Below, one piece after another: positions 1-8,915 of a DNA stretch of 64,000 bases. Source of the stretch: UBA1952 sp965246765 (GTDB lineage: Bacteria; Bacteroidota; Bacteroidia; Chitinophagales; Chitinophagaceae); contig CBDFFJ010000004.1 in the NCBI GenBank assembly GCA_965246765.1, forward strand, positions 434,001 to 498,000, given 5' to 3'. The position numbers and the translations under genes are program-made. Numbering within the stretch: position 1 is the first letter of the stretch; each line of letters begins with the position of its first letter. Below the pieces are notes generated by a model. It was given only the letters and a program-made list of their open reading frames with translations. It was not told where the DNA came from and did not search any database.

Positions 1-712
1 CACTGTCCGGATGTCCTGAATAGAAGTAGCAGTTTGCCTTATTGTCCAGAAAGGTGCTTTTTAAGGAGCTGGCTTTAATCTGCTGCGCTATCGCGAGTCC
101 TTCTTCATCCAGCTTCAGGGCGCTGTCTATTTTGTTGTTCATGCCATACACGTTTGCAAGCGTGTGGAGCAGAATCAGGTAAGCGTGATGACTCGTATTG
201 CTACCGGACAATCTGCGCGCGAGTTGGAGGTGCAGTATAGCCTGCGGCAAATCGCCTTGCAGCTGAAAGACCTGCGCGATATTGGCATGCACACCCGCTG
301 CCGCCAGCGAGTCCGACAGCGCATAGCTCAGGCCTCTTGAAAAAGCTTCCAGCGCTTCCGGATACTCGCCCAGATTCTTAGCGGCATTACCCAGCCCCGC
401 ATAGGCCCTGCACAGCAGCCGGGCATCACCCGACTTTTTTGCAGCCTCCAGCGCGTTGTTGTATTCCTTCCGGGATAGGTGATAGGCGCCTTTATGGTCA
501 TGATAGATGCCCATGTAAATGCCCGCGAGTGCCTGCCTGCCCGATTCGTCGCCTCCCGATTGCTGTTTCAGTTGCGCGGCAGCAAGCTGAAGGGAGTCAA
601 GCGGCGTGTCATTGTCCAGAAACGCATATGCAGGTCGCTCCTCTCGCCCCTGCCGGCAGCTTTCCAGCGAAACGAGCAGCAGCAACATGAATGGGAAGAC
701 TCGCCAGAGCAT
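1..712 (-). CDS. TPR-containing lipoprotein, 3' part outside window
   Basis: The reading frame opens at an ATG at 712 and runs off the window edge, so only the N-terminal 237 codons are seen. It begins with a short basic and hydrophobic signal followed by Cys19 (VSLESC), a loose lipobox acceptable for Bacteroidota. The rest is helical, with alternating small and aromatic residues typical of tetratricopeptide repeats (for example AYAGLGNAAKNLGEYPEAL). TPR lipoproteins of this kind are often the sensor part of hybrid histidine kinases or of LuxR-type regulators, but the C-terminal part that would decide is missing. The TPR assignment is fairly firm; the function is unknown. Confidence 0.6.
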   Translation of the reverse strand, partial: MLWRVFPFMLLLLVSLESCRQGREERPAYAFLDNDTPLDSLQLAAAQLKQQSGGDESGRQALAGIYMGIYHDHKGAYHLSRKEYNNALEAAKKSGDARLLCRAYAGLGNAAKNLGEYPEALEAFSRGLSYALSDSLAAAGVHANIAQVFQLQGDLPQAILHLQLARRLSGSNTSHHAYLILLHTLANVYGMNNKIDSALKLDEEGLAIAQQIKASSLKSTFLDNKANCYFYSGHPDS

Positions 713-783
713 AATACGGATAAGGGAGAAAGGGGAAAAGTCAGAGCAAATGAACAATCAGGCTGTCATGTAATGCACCACTC

Positions 784-3057
784 CTACCGCGCCACATATT
801 TCCGGAAATACCCGCATTCCTTTATCACCTCCTGATAATACTTAGTGCCGCTAAATGGCTTCAACTGCGCGAACCAGTTTCGCTGAATCTGCGCGCTGAT
901 CTTGTCAATATCTTCATCACGCAGGCCGTAGGCATAATCAGGGTTTGAAAACACCAGCTTCGTGTACCAGTTATTGCGCTCGCATTTCGCGAGCATATAC
1001 ACAGACTTCGCCCTTTGCTCGTCTGTAGCAGCCGCGGCCAACGCCATTTTGTAATAGTGCCCGGCGCGGCTATTGTCAAGCAGCATAACCTGGAATATAC
1101 TGTCAAGAGCGTCGGGACTACATCCGATTTCAATGATTCTGCTTTCTGAAAAATGGCGGGCGTTGCCGTAAAAGCTGAGGTTATAAAATGCGTTTCCAAG
1201 CAGCAAGGCATTGTTGTATATGTCCTGGGCGGCTGCTACCCTTCCCTCCATTTCCTGCAGCTTGTGGAGCAGATCAAGCTTGCTATACTTAACCTTTTGA
1301 GGAGCGGTATGATCGCAGTCGTGGCAGTCATTGATGCGGGCATTGAAGGGATTTCCGTAGAGTTTTGTCGTGTCGCCCGGCGCGTTGCTCATAAACTTAA
1401 CTGCACTTGCCAGATCATCCCGAAGTGTGGCTTTCACCGCCTTTAGCTCATCTATATCTCCGGAGCTCACAGTGGACAGCCTGCGGCAAAGATCATTGTA
1501 GGCAAGCCCGTCTTTCCGGTCAAGAAAGGCTTGTATGGCCTGCAGCTTCCCGTCATTGCCAAAGTAGCTCACCTTATGGACAAAGCATTCCGCCTTCCCG
1601 ATGTCTCCGGCTGCCTCATAATCTTTGGCGAGCACCTCGCGCGTCCAGGTAATTGCATGCTGATAGCGCAGCGACGCGGCAGCCTCATGCGGCAGCTTTA
1701 TAAAAAGCCATTGAAGCTCTGGCAGCAAGCGACGCTCATCATCAGCGCTGATACGCTTCAGTTCTCCCACGCTCGCCAGCAATTGGAGCAACCGTAACTG
1801 CTGATCTGCCAGCGGCCCGGAAGGCTTCAGTGCCGCCGCCTTCGCGTAATACGCATGCGCGGCAGTATAGGCTCCGTTCAGGAAGGCGATGTAGCCCGTG
1901 CTGACGGCCCATAAAAAGCCGTTCCGCACTTTGCCGGCGTCTGTTACTTCCATCGTCCAGTGGTACGCCTCCTTAATATCATTGGTATCCTGCCCGGACC
2001 TTTTGCCGCTATTTCCATCTTCCGCCGCATTAATCAGACGCGTCAGGAGCAGATCCATGCGCGGGCTTGTCGGGTCCAGGGCATAGATTGCCTTAAGACT
2101 GCGCAGCTCGTCTTTGTAGAATATTCCAAGCATCTGCCAGCAGGCAGCCTGCTCATCGGGAGTTTTGCAAAGCGCAAGGGTACCCTTCCAGTCAGCGTCT
2201 TCCTGCGGGTGAAAGCTCCAGTGCGCAACCGTCTTCAGCTTATCGTCGCCCGCAAATACAAGGCTGTAGTAATAGTTGGCCTCCGCATACCGCTGCTGCT
2301 TGTAAAGCGCGCCCGCCGCATAGGCCATCGTGCGATAGTAAATGTGATTCTTAGGCAAAATGCTTTCATACTGCTTAAAAATCGGAAAAGCCTTCAAAGG
2401 CTCATAGAAATAATGATAGCGTACGAGCTGAAACCAGAAGCGTTGCGTCAGAAAGGAATTTTTCGCACGTCCGGCCATCTGCAAGCCTGCAGCCAGGCGC
2501 GTGCCCATGTGATTGGTGTACGCGGAGTCCGGAATTGCCTTACGCTCGTCCCAACTATATCTTCTGCCGCTAAGGGCAAAGGATTCGCAGCCGCGGGCAA
2601 GCGCAGCGTATTGCAAAAACAACCCGGTCTGCTCGCTCATCAGGGCAGCGATGCTCTTTGCGGACGCTACAGAGTCCGGCACCGGCGGAATGACACCTGA
2701 ACGGTGTATGGCAAAGTCTGCAAGGCCAATGACGCTCTTCTCATCAGCTTTATTCAGCACATAGTCTATAAACTTCGCAGCACCCGCGCCGCGATTGATA
2801 AAGGCCGTCCAGTCGCGCACATTATCATCATTGAATCGCGTGTCATGCTCCGTATCGTAATATACATCGTAGTAGAAATTCTCGCTGTAGAAAAAAGGCG
2901 TGTAGGCCTTATTCACAAACACCTCTGGCGCAAAGTCGGAAGACTCCGTGTCGTCCCAGTCACCGCCGCCGCAGGCCCACACAATAGAGCCGGCAGTTGC
3001 AGCCACAAGTACAGCACTACCGAATATTGCCGGCCACCTCTTTGAAAGTCGCTTCAT
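784..3057 (-). CDS. Large secreted lipoprotein with TPR-like helices, function unknown
   Basis: The protein has 757 residues. An N-terminal basic stretch and hydrophobic segment end in VWAC, giving lipid-modified Cys29, followed by a Gly/Asp-rich linker (GGGDWDD). The acidic, Tyr-rich start (FAPEVFVN, then FFYSENFYYDVYY) and a helical remainder with repeated A-x-x-Y patterns suggest a periplasm-facing or surface lipoprotein built of TPR-like repeats. A pair of CxxC-like cysteines (NDCHDCDH) lies in the C-terminal third. The ATG lies inside the 3' end of the upstream gene (41-bp overlap, different frame), which suggests translational coupling. I do not recognise a named family and assign no activity. 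Confidence 0.65.
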   Translation of the reverse strand: MKRLSKRWPAIFGSAVLVAATAGSIVWACGGGDWDDTESSDFAPEVFVNKAYTPFFYSENFYYDVYYDTEHDTRFNDDNVRDWTAFINRGAGAAKFIDYVLNKADEKSVIGLADFAIHRSGVIPPVPDSVASAKSIAALMSEQTGLFLQYAALARGCESFALSGRRYSWDERKAIPDSAYTNHMGTRLAAGLQMAGRAKNSFLTQRFWFQLVRYHYFYEPLKAFPIFKQYESILPKNHIYYRTMAYAAGALYKQQRYAEANYYYSLVFAGDDKLKTVAHWSFHPQEDADWKGTLALCKTPDEQAACWQMLGIFYKDELRSLKAIYALDPTSPRMDLLLTRLINAAEDGNSGKRSGQDTNDIKEAYHWTMEVTDAGKVRNGFLWAVSTGYIAFLNGAYTAAHAYYAKAAALKPSGPLADQQLRLLQLLASVGELKRISADDERRLLPELQWLFIKLPHEAAASLRYQHAITWTREVLAKDYEAAGDIGKAECFVHKVSYFGNDGKLQAIQAFLDRKDGLAYNDLCRRLSTVSSGDIDELKAVKATLRDDLASAVKFMSNAPGDTTKLYGNPFNARINDCHDCDHTAPQKVKYSKLDLLHKLQEMEGRVAAAQDIYNNALLLGNAFYNLSFYGNARHFSESRIIEIGCSPDALDSIFQVMLLDNSRAGHYYKMALAAAATDEQRAKSVYMLAKCERNNWYTKLVFSNPDYAYGLRDEDIDKISAQIQRNWFAQLKPFSGTKYYQEVIKECGYFRKYVAR

Positions 3058-4036
3058 GGTAAGCTGCTAAGTTCGGAGAATCAAGGTCGTAGAAAATAAC
3101 TTCGCGGGGCGCTTCCCGGAATTTGTTGCGCAGCTCCGCAGCCATACCCCGGAGCGTTGCCTCATCAATAAACTCACATTTTACTACATCACCTTCCCGC
3201 AGGTAATAGCCGCCTTTGAATAAGCTGTGTCTTACATAAAAATGATTTTCGCGCACACGTCTGAAGGATGTGTCGCCTTCAAAATCATGCTGGCCCACCT
3301 CATTTAGCAGCTCCACTACCCCACCATTGCGCATCTGTATGCTCCATCCGAAAACGGGCAGCGCAAGATCAAGACGCAATGGATAAGTTTTCAGGTAAGG
3401 CAAATAGCGCGCGGCAGTCTGGCAATCGTAAACAGAGCTTCGCGTCCCGCCAATCGTACCCATGTTGTAGTACATCAGCACGCCATATGCAACGGGCGGT
3501 ATGCCAGTACGCATCCTATACTTCACCTGGTGCAGGCGTATGGTTGCGGAGATTTCCTGCGGGAATATCGCTTTAAAGCGGCGCAGAAAACGGAAGTAGC
3601 GTTCACGGGTAGCGTCTGTCCAGTCGCAGTCAAACTGAATGGCGCGCGGGCTTATGCCTGCATGCGAACTGATCAGGCCTACGAGCTGCATCACCTTTTC
3701 TGGCAGACTATCCGCAGCCTGTCTGAAGACTTCATTTTTAATGAACACCACAGGCGTAATACTTATGTCGTGCGGAAAGCTGTCCACGCTGAGCACGCCA
3801 ACAGGGACAGGCCCGCCGTCTTCATTTACCACATCAAAATAGCGGACGTACAGGTGGCGGACATTATTGTACGCCATTGCCCGGCGCTCCGCAGCCTTTA
3901 GCCCAAAGCCTGTTTTCCAGTAATAGAACGAAATATCGGGCCGCTTGTGCCGGCAGGCGCCGATTAAGACAACAGCTATTATGAGCAAGACGGGCACAAC
4001 TCGTTGCACAAAACCGTACTTATTGAATGCAAGCAT
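3017..4036 (-). CDS. Lipoprotein resembling DUF3142 / TIM-barrel proteins
   Basis: The protein has 339 residues with a clear lipoprotein signal (a long hydrophobic run ending IGAC, Cys28). The body contains ISFYYWKTGFGL, a conserved-looking RAIQFDCDWT strand with paired acidic residues, and GVLMYYNMG. This alternation of beta strands ending in D/E resembles the DUF3142 family of putative glycoside-hydrolase-like barrels; that assignment is an inference from pattern only. It is upstream of, and overlaps by 41 bp, the large TPR lipoprotein gene, so the two are probably co-transcribed and may act together at the cell envelope. Confidence 0.55.
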   Translation of the reverse strand: MLAFNKYGFVQRVVPVLLIIAVVLIGACRHKRPDISFYYWKTGFGLKAAERRAMAYNNVRHLYVRYFDVVNEDGGPVPVGVLSVDSFPHDISITPVVFIKNEVFRQAADSLPEKVMQLVGLISSHAGISPRAIQFDCDWTDATRERYFRFLRRFKAIFPQEISATIRLHQVKYRMRTGIPPVAYGVLMYYNMGTIGGTRSSVYDCQTAARYLPYLKTYPLRLDLALPVFGWSIQMRNGGVVELLNEVGQHDFEGDTSFRRVRENHFYVRHSLFKGGYYLREGDVVKCEFIDEATLRGMAAELRNKFREAPREVIFYDLDSPNLAAYHEATFKEVAGNIR

Positions 4037-4333
4037 GTTTGCAAATGAAAAAGGGTTGCGCAGTTTGTTTGTTGCAGCCCTTTGATTATGAAGCTACCCT
4101 TGTTGATGAAACTTCGCAGCTTCTATTGAGCTTTTTTTTGAAAATCTGTGCTCTTAAGAAAATGTTCAGGCAAAAGTGAAACAACAAATGGATTTCTATA
4201 AACCCTGTTTGCAGATAGGATGAGCACGCCTTTCTCGCTGAACGATTAACTGTTTGTATTTTACACGTTCCCGGATTAGCGAAAGCCTGCGACAAATATT
4301 TCCGGCTTGTCTCAACCACCGTACGGTTAGTCA

Positions 4334-6673
4334 ATGAATAAGAAAGAACTCAGCGAGTCAGATATATGCGACCTGTATATCACCCCGGCAATCAGAGATG
4401 CCGGCTGGGAGCCTTTCCGGCAAATCAGAAGGGAAGTAACCTTAACGCCCGGCCCGGTGATAGTAAGAGGCGAGTTGTCTGCGCGCAACAGGAAAAAGAA
4501 AAAGTTCGCGGACTACATCCTTTCTTGGGAGCCGGGAACTATGGTTGCCGTTGTAGAGGCAAAGGACAACAATCACAGCGTGAGCCATGGCATTCAGCAG
4601 GCTTTGGGCTATGCTGAAATTTTAGGACTGCCGAGTGCCTTAAGTTCTAACGGCGATGCTTTCGCCTCACACAATAAAGCAGCTCAGGAGGGAGAAGATA
4701 TTGAGACTGAGTTTCCGTTGGACAGTTTTCCCTCTCCCGACGAACTATGGAGCCGCTACAAGCGGTTTCACAACATTAAGGACGAAGAAGCCGGGCTTGT
4801 CCTCCAGCCTTTTTATTCTGATGGTTCGGGCAAAGAGCCGAGGTATTATCAGGTGGAGGCGATTAACCGGACCATTGAAGCGGTAGCCAGGGGCGATAAG
4901 AAAATCCTGTTGGTGATGGCCACAGGCACGGGCAAAACATACACCACCTTTCAAATCATCTGGCGGCTATGGAAGGCAAGGGCTGCCAAAAGAATATTGT
5001 TTCTGGTGGACAGGAATATTCTAGCCGACCAAACACTGGTGAATGATTTCAAGCCGTTCGGCTCGGTAATGACCAAAATCAGAAACCGGAAAATTGACCC
5101 TTCTTATGAGATTCACTTAGGCTTGTACCAGGCTCTGACGGGGCCGAATGAAGAAGACAAAATTTTTAAGAACGTCTCGCCTGATTTCTTTGACCTGATT
5201 ATTATTGACGAGTGCCATCGCGGAAGCGCAGCAGAAGATTCCGCATGGCGGGAAATACTCACCTATTTCAGCAATGCCATTCAAATCGGCCTGACGGCTA
5301 CGCCGAAAGAAACCGAGTACGTTTCCAACATCACCTACTTCGGCGAGCCTGTCTATACCTACAGCCTGAAGCAGGGCATTCAGGATGGTTTCCTGGCCCC
5401 TTACAAGGTGATTAAAATAAACATTGACAAGGATGTGGACGGATGGACACCGCCGCCCGGCATGAACGACGATTTAGGAAATGCCATTGATGCGCGCACC
5501 TACAATCAGGCGGACATGGACCGCATTCTTATTCTGAACCAGCGGACAAAGCTCGTGGCCCAAAGAGTTATGAAGTTGCTGAACGCCACAGACCCTTTTT
5601 CAAAGACAATTATTTTCTGCGAAGACATTGACCATGCGGAACGCATGCGCAAAGCCATCGTGAATGCTGCCGGGCGGCTGGCAACCGACAATCAGAGGTA
5701 TGTAATGCGCATTACCGGCGACAGCATGGAAGGCAAAGCGGAGCTGGACAATTTCATTGACCCGGAAAGCAAATTTCCTGTGATTGCTACCACGAGCGAG
5801 CTGATGACCACAGGCGTGGATGCGAAGACGTGCAGGCTGATTGTGCTGGACAAGACCATCAACTCCATGACCACCTTCAAGCAGATTATCGGACGAGGGA
5901 CAAGGATTGACGAGGACTTCAACAAGTTTTATTTCACCATAATGGACTTTAAAAAGGCTACGGAGCATTTTAAAGACCCTGACTTTGATGGCGAGCCGGT
6001 TGTGATTTATAATCCAGGCCCGGAGGACGACCCTGTACCGCCCGACCCCAAGGGCGAAGACGAAGATGATGAGACTACCACGGGTGAACCAGACGTAGCG
6101 TATAAGCGAATAGTCAGCGGCATACAGGTCTGGATTAAGAACGAGCGCATTGAATACCTCGGCGACGATGGCAAGCTGGTTACGGAATCGTACAGGGAGT
6201 TCAGCAAAAAGCAGGTGAGGCAGGAGTTCGCTTCGCTGAACGATTTTCTGAGAAAATGGAACGATGCTGGCAAAAAGCAGGCAATTATTGACCTGCTGGA
6301 AGAGCACGGAGTGGTGCTGGAAAACCTTGCAGAGCTGGTGGGCAAAGACTTTGGGGATTTTGACCTTATCTGCCATGTGGCTTTTGAGCAGCCGCCGCTT
6401 ACCAGAAGGGAGCGGGCAAACAATGTGAAGAAGCGCAACTATTTCACGAAATACGGCGAACAGGTAAGGGCAGTGCTGGCCGGTTTGCTGGAGCTTTACG
6501 CCGACAAAGGCGTCCGGAGCATGGAGGATGCAAAAGCACTAAAACTGAAACCCTTCAGCGACATCGGGACGCCGATGGAGATCATCAAAAACATATTTGG
6601 CGGCAAGCAGGCCTACGAGGCAGCCGTTCACGAATTGGAAGCCGAATTATTTAAAGACGCACAGACTGCATGA
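4334..6673 (+). CDS. hsdR: Type I restriction enzyme, R subunit (EcoEI-like)
   Basis: This is the 779-residue motor and nuclease subunit of a type I restriction-modification complex. The N-terminal nuclease domain shows the PD-(D/E)XK residues Asp60 (FADYIL) and Glu75-x-Lys77 (VVEAKD). The superfamily 2 translocase follows, with Walker A ATGTGKT at 195-201 and the DECH box at 292-295, then GLTATP. An acidic linker (about 555-585) precedes the C-terminal EcoEI-type domain. The gene ends in ATGA, overlapping the hsdM start by 4 bp, so the two are translationally coupled. About 300 bp lie upstream without a convincing ORF; the promoter is presumably there, though no clean TAnnTTTG element was found. 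All motifs are intact. Confidence 0.95.
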   Translation: MNKKELSESDICDLYITPAIRDAGWEPFRQIRREVTLTPGPVIVRGELSARNRKKKKFADYILSWEPGTMVAVVEAKDNNHSVSHGIQQALGYAEILGLPSALSSNGDAFASHNKAAQEGEDIETEFPLDSFPSPDELWSRYKRFHNIKDEEAGLVLQPFYSDGSGKEPRYYQVEAINRTIEAVARGDKKILLVMATGTGKTYTTFQIIWRLWKARAAKRILFLVDRNILADQTLVNDFKPFGSVMTKIRNRKIDPSYEIHLGLYQALTGPNEEDKIFKNVSPDFFDLIIIDECHRGSAAEDSAWREILTYFSNAIQIGLTATPKETEYVSNITYFGEPVYTYSLKQGIQDGFLAPYKVIKINIDKDVDGWTPPPGMNDDLGNAIDARTYNQADMDRILILNQRTKLVAQRVMKLLNATDPFSKTIIFCEDIDHAERMRKAIVNAAGRLATDNQRYVMRITGDSMEGKAELDNFIDPESKFPVIATTSELMTTGVDAKTCRLIVLDKTINSMTTFKQIIGRGTRIDEDFNKFYFTIMDFKKATEHFKDPDFDGEPVVIYNPGPEDDPVPPDPKGEDEDDETTTGEPDVAYKRIVSGIQVWIKNERIEYLGDDGKLVTESYREFSKKQVRQEFASLNDFLRKWNDAGKKQAIIDLLEEHGVVLENLAELVGKDFGDFDLICHVAFEQPPLTRRERANNVKKRNYFTKYGEQVRAVLAGLLELYADKGVRSMEDAKALKLKPFSDIGTPMEIIKNIFGGKQAYEAAVHELEAELFKDAQTA

Positions 6674-8142
6674 GCAACGTATCGGGTATTATCAAGTCCA
6701 TCCAGGACATTATGCGGAAGGATGTGGGCGTGGATGGCGACGCGCAGCGCATCAGCCAGTTGGTCTGGCTCTTTTTTCTAAAAATAGTGGACGACCGGGA
6801 AGAGGAGCTGGAACTCACTGAGGACAATTACAAGTCGCCCATTCCCGAACACCTGCGCTGGCGGGCCTGGGCCACAAACTCCGAAGGGATGACCGGCGAT
6901 GAGCTGCTTGACTTCGTGAACCTGCAACTGTTTCCTACGTTCAAGAACAAGCTGAAGATTGATGGCGAAGGCGGCAAACGGGCGCTGGTGATAAAGAATG
7001 TTTTTGAGGATGCCTACAACTACATGAAGAGTGGCACACTGCTGCGGCAGGTGATTAATAAGATTTGCGAGATTGACTTTAATGCCTCCGGCGACCGCCA
7101 CATGTTTGGCAGCATCTACGAGCAAATCCTCCGGGATTTACAAAGCGCCGGCAATGCGGGCGAGTTCTATACGCCGCGCGCGGTTACGGAATTCATTGTA
7201 AACAGGGTTGCGCCCGCGCTGGCGGAGACCGTGCTGGACCCGGCCTGCGGTACCGGCGGTTTTCTCACCAATGTGATTGAATATAAGCGCAGCCGCTTCG
7301 TAAAGTCGCCTGCCGACGAAGAAGTGCTGCACCAGTCTGTGCATGGCGTGGAGAAGAAGACGCTACCACATATGCTCTGCACCACCAACATGATTTTGCA
7401 CGGCATTGATGTGCCCATTAACGTGCGGCATGATAATACGCTTGCCCGCCCGCTGCGCGACTATGGCCCAGGCGACCGCGTGAATGTAATCGTTACCAAC
7501 CCGCCCTTTGGCGGCATGGAGGAAGATGGGATTGAAAACAACTTCCCGGCTTCCTTCCGTACGCGGGAAACTGCCGACCTGTTCCTGACGCTGATTATTC
7601 ACCTGCTGAAGACGGCAGGACGCGCCGCCGTGGTATTGCCCGACGGCTTCCTGTTTGGCGAGGGCATCAAGAGCCGTATTAAAGAAAAGCTGCTCACCGA
7701 ATGCAACCTGCATACGATTGTGCGCCTGCCCAATGGCGTGTTCAATCCGTACACGGGCATTAAGACCAATATCCTGTTCTTCACCAAGGGGACGCCGACG
7801 GAGGCGGTCTGGTATTATGAGCATCCCTACCCTGCCGGCGTGGTGAATTACAACAAGACCAAACCGATGCGCTTTGAGGAATTTGAGCCGGAGATAGCCT
7901 GGTGGGGCAACGAGGCAGATGGATTTGTGGCACGCATGGAAAGCGAGCAGGCCTGGAAGGTTTCAGCGGCGGACATTGTAGCGCGCAATTACAACCTGGA
8001 CATTAAGAACCCTTTTGCCGCCGAGCAGGTAATCCACGACCCCGAGGCGCTGCTGGCGCAGTACGAAGGCGAGCAGACGGAAATCTTTGGATTGCGGGGA
8101 CAGTTGAAAGCCATACTGGCAGCGGCTTTAGACAGCAGATAG
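6670..8142 (+). CDS. hsdM: Type I DNA methyltransferase, M subunit
   Basis: This 490-residue N6-adenine methyltransferase subunit works with HsdS for modification and with HsdR for restriction. An N-terminal helical HsdM_N region (about 5-130) is followed by the N6_Mtase domain. AdoMet motif I is DPACGTGGF at 190-198 and catalytic motif IV is NPPF at 277-280. The phrase GEFYTPRAV, typical of HsdM, lies just before motif I. The start overlaps the hsdR stop (ATGA). Unlike many hsd operons, hsdS does not follow directly: about 900 bp of repeats and a GIY-YIG gene lie between. Confidence 0.95.
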   Translation: MSNVSGIIKSIQDIMRKDVGVDGDAQRISQLVWLFFLKIVDDREEELELTEDNYKSPIPEHLRWRAWATNSEGMTGDELLDFVNLQLFPTFKNKLKIDGEGGKRALVIKNVFEDAYNYMKSGTLLRQVINKICEIDFNASGDRHMFGSIYEQILRDLQSAGNAGEFYTPRAVTEFIVNRVAPALAETVLDPACGTGGFLTNVIEYKRSRFVKSPADEEVLHQSVHGVEKKTLPHMLCTTNMILHGIDVPINVRHDNTLARPLRDYGPGDRVNVIVTNPPFGGMEEDGIENNFPASFRTRETADLFLTLIIHLLKTAGRAAVVLPDGFLFGEGIKSRIKEKLLTECNLHTIVRLPNGVFNPYTGIKTNILFFTKGTPTEAVWYYEHPYPAGVVNYNKTKPMRFEEFEPEIAWWGNEADGFVARMESEQAWKVSAADIVARNYNLDIKNPFAAEQVIHDPEALLAQYEGEQTEIFGLRGQLKAILAAALDSR

Positions 8143-8151
8143 GACACAGCA

Positions 8152-8227
8152 ACTTTTGTCCTCCCGGAACGGGAACTTATAAAACATCAGTGCAGCAGAT
8201 TGGTTCCCGTTCCGGGATGACAAAAGT
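8152..8227. repeat. Empty inverted-repeat hairpin of the GIY-YIG element family (copy 1)
   Basis: Two arms of about 25 bp, at 8152-8176 and 8203-8227, are reverse complements with one mismatch and a 26-bp spacer. Each arm contains the core TCCCGGAACGGGA, itself nearly palindromic, and the outer arm end reads ACTTTTGTC. The hairpin begins 9 bp after the hsdM stop. It carries no gene and resembles a MITE-like or REP-like derivative of the element at 8325-8823. Confidence 0.8.
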
Positions 8228-8284
8228 TTAGGAAAGAAAAGGATTGGGAAAAAGGTTTAGGAAAGAAAAAGATTGGGGAAGACA
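8227..8284. repeat. Purine-rich 29-bp tandem duplication
   Basis: A 29-bp unit beginning TTTAGGAAAGAAAA occurs at 8227-8255 and again, slightly diverged, at 8256-8284. Both are almost pure purine on the plus strand. A similar purine tract (8824-8865) follows the right arm of the GIY-YIG element, so purine tracts appear to be part of the repeat architecture. Confidence 0.7.
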
Positions 8285-8300
8285 AAGACCCGGCAAACAA

Positions 8301-8350
8301 AAGCACAGCATATAGTCCACAGCGACTTTTGTCATCCCGGAACGGGAACT
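8301..8350 (+). repeat. Left copy of a 50-bp direct repeat flanking the GIY-YIG unit
   Basis: This segment begins AAGCACAGCATATAG and runs through the left inverted-repeat arm. It is repeated at 8866-8915 in the same orientation with 46 of 50 identical positions. The pair brackets the GIY-YIG gene, as expected for tandem duplication of a repeat unit or insertion into a pre-existing copy. Confidence 0.75.
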
Positions 8351-8823
8351 AAAAAACCACTACTTCAAATGCCACCTGCGCCCAACTTCCGCTTTTGGAC
8401 ATACATTCTTACCAATCGGAACAAAACCGTCCTCTACACGGGAATCACCAACGACCTCACTACACGCCTTATAGAGCATTGCGTCGGTAAAGAAGGTTGC
8501 TTCACCACACGGTATAAAGTTCATTACCTGATATGGAGCGAGGAGACGAAGTACGTAAACAACGCGATAGACCGCGAGAAAGTCATCAAGAAATTGCATC
8601 GCGCAGATAAAGAGGCGTTGATTGCGGAATTAAACCCTGAGTGGAAGTTTTGGAATGCAGACATTGTAGGGCCCTGGCCGCCGACACCGGAACAAATGGA
8701 AGCGGTTGTAGAACGGTGGCGCAGTGTAGGCGAGGATGCTTTGATGAAGGACGGGCTTTCGTTTTACCGGCAGGTGAGTCAGTATCGGTAAGCGTAAAAG
8801 TTCCCGTTCCGGGATGACAAAAG
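8325..8823 (+). mobile_element. Candidate GIY-YIG transposon-like element with terminal inverted repeats
   Basis: The left arm 8325-8349 and right arm 8800-8823 are reverse complements (about 24 bp, core CATCCCGGAACGGGAA on the left) and enclose one gene, the GIY-YIG nuclease at 8369-8791. The left end lies 20 bp before the ATG and the right end 9 bp after the stop. The unit is about 500 bp long and sits between hsdM and hsdS. Gene-free hairpins with the same arms lie on both sides (8152-8227 and 8890-8970). The terminal repeats are directly visible. Mobility is an inference by analogy with REP/RAYT and IS/MITE pairs. Confidence 0.55.
8369..8791 (+). CDS. Small GIY-YIG nuclease family protein
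   Basis: The protein has 140 residues when started at the ATG at 8369. The frame is open further upstream to 8273, but that part only translates the repeat. The GIY-YIG fold is visible: YIL (residues 12-14) and LYTGITNDL carry the two Tyr motifs, followed by the conserved Arg and His in TTRLIEH, the putative metal-ligand Glu in DREKVIKK, and LNPEW near the end of the domain. A C-terminal extension of about 40 residues follows. GIY-YIG enzymes nick or cut DNA with one metal ion. This small solitary type resembles the UPF0213/YhbQ group. Its enclosure by inverted repeats suggests it may process those repeats. Confidence 0.85.
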   Translation: MPPAPNFRFWTYILTNRNKTVLYTGITNDLTTRLIEHCVGKEGCFTTRYKVHYLIWSEETKYVNNAIDREKVIKKLHRADKEALIAELNPEWKFWNADIVGPWPPTPEQMEAVVERWRSVGEDALMKDGLSFYRQVSQYR

Positions 8824-8865
8824 ATTGGGAAAGAGAAAAGGAAAGGAAAAGGAAAAGGAAAAAGG

Positions 8866-8915
8866 AAGCACAGCATATAGGGCACAGCAACTTTTGGCAT
8901 CCCGGAACGGGAACT
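8866..8915 (+). repeat. Right copy of the 50-bp direct repeat
   Basis: This is the second copy of the 8301-8350 segment (46 of 50 identical), preceded by a purine tract at 8824-8865. It supplies the left arm of the empty hairpin at 8890-8970. Confidence 0.75.

Noticed and set aside
1960..2700. Long plus-strand open frame (246 codons) opposite the large lipoprotein gene
   Set aside because: It is antisense to a frame with a clear lipoprotein signal and globular composition. The antisense product is Arg/Leu-rich with no recognisable motif, as expected for a shadow frame.
4086..4334. Minus-strand 82-codon frame before hsdR
   Set aside because: It abuts the hsdR start, has no motif or plausible leader, and lies in a region that must hold the hsdR promoter.
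5600..6376. 258-codon minus-strand frame inside hsdR
   Set aside because: It is antisense to conserved helicase and C-terminal HsdR sequence, with no own motifs.
8273..8368. N-terminal extension of the GIY-YIG frame
   Set aside because: It translates the inverted-repeat arm and purine tract. The nuclease fold starts only after the ATG at 8369.
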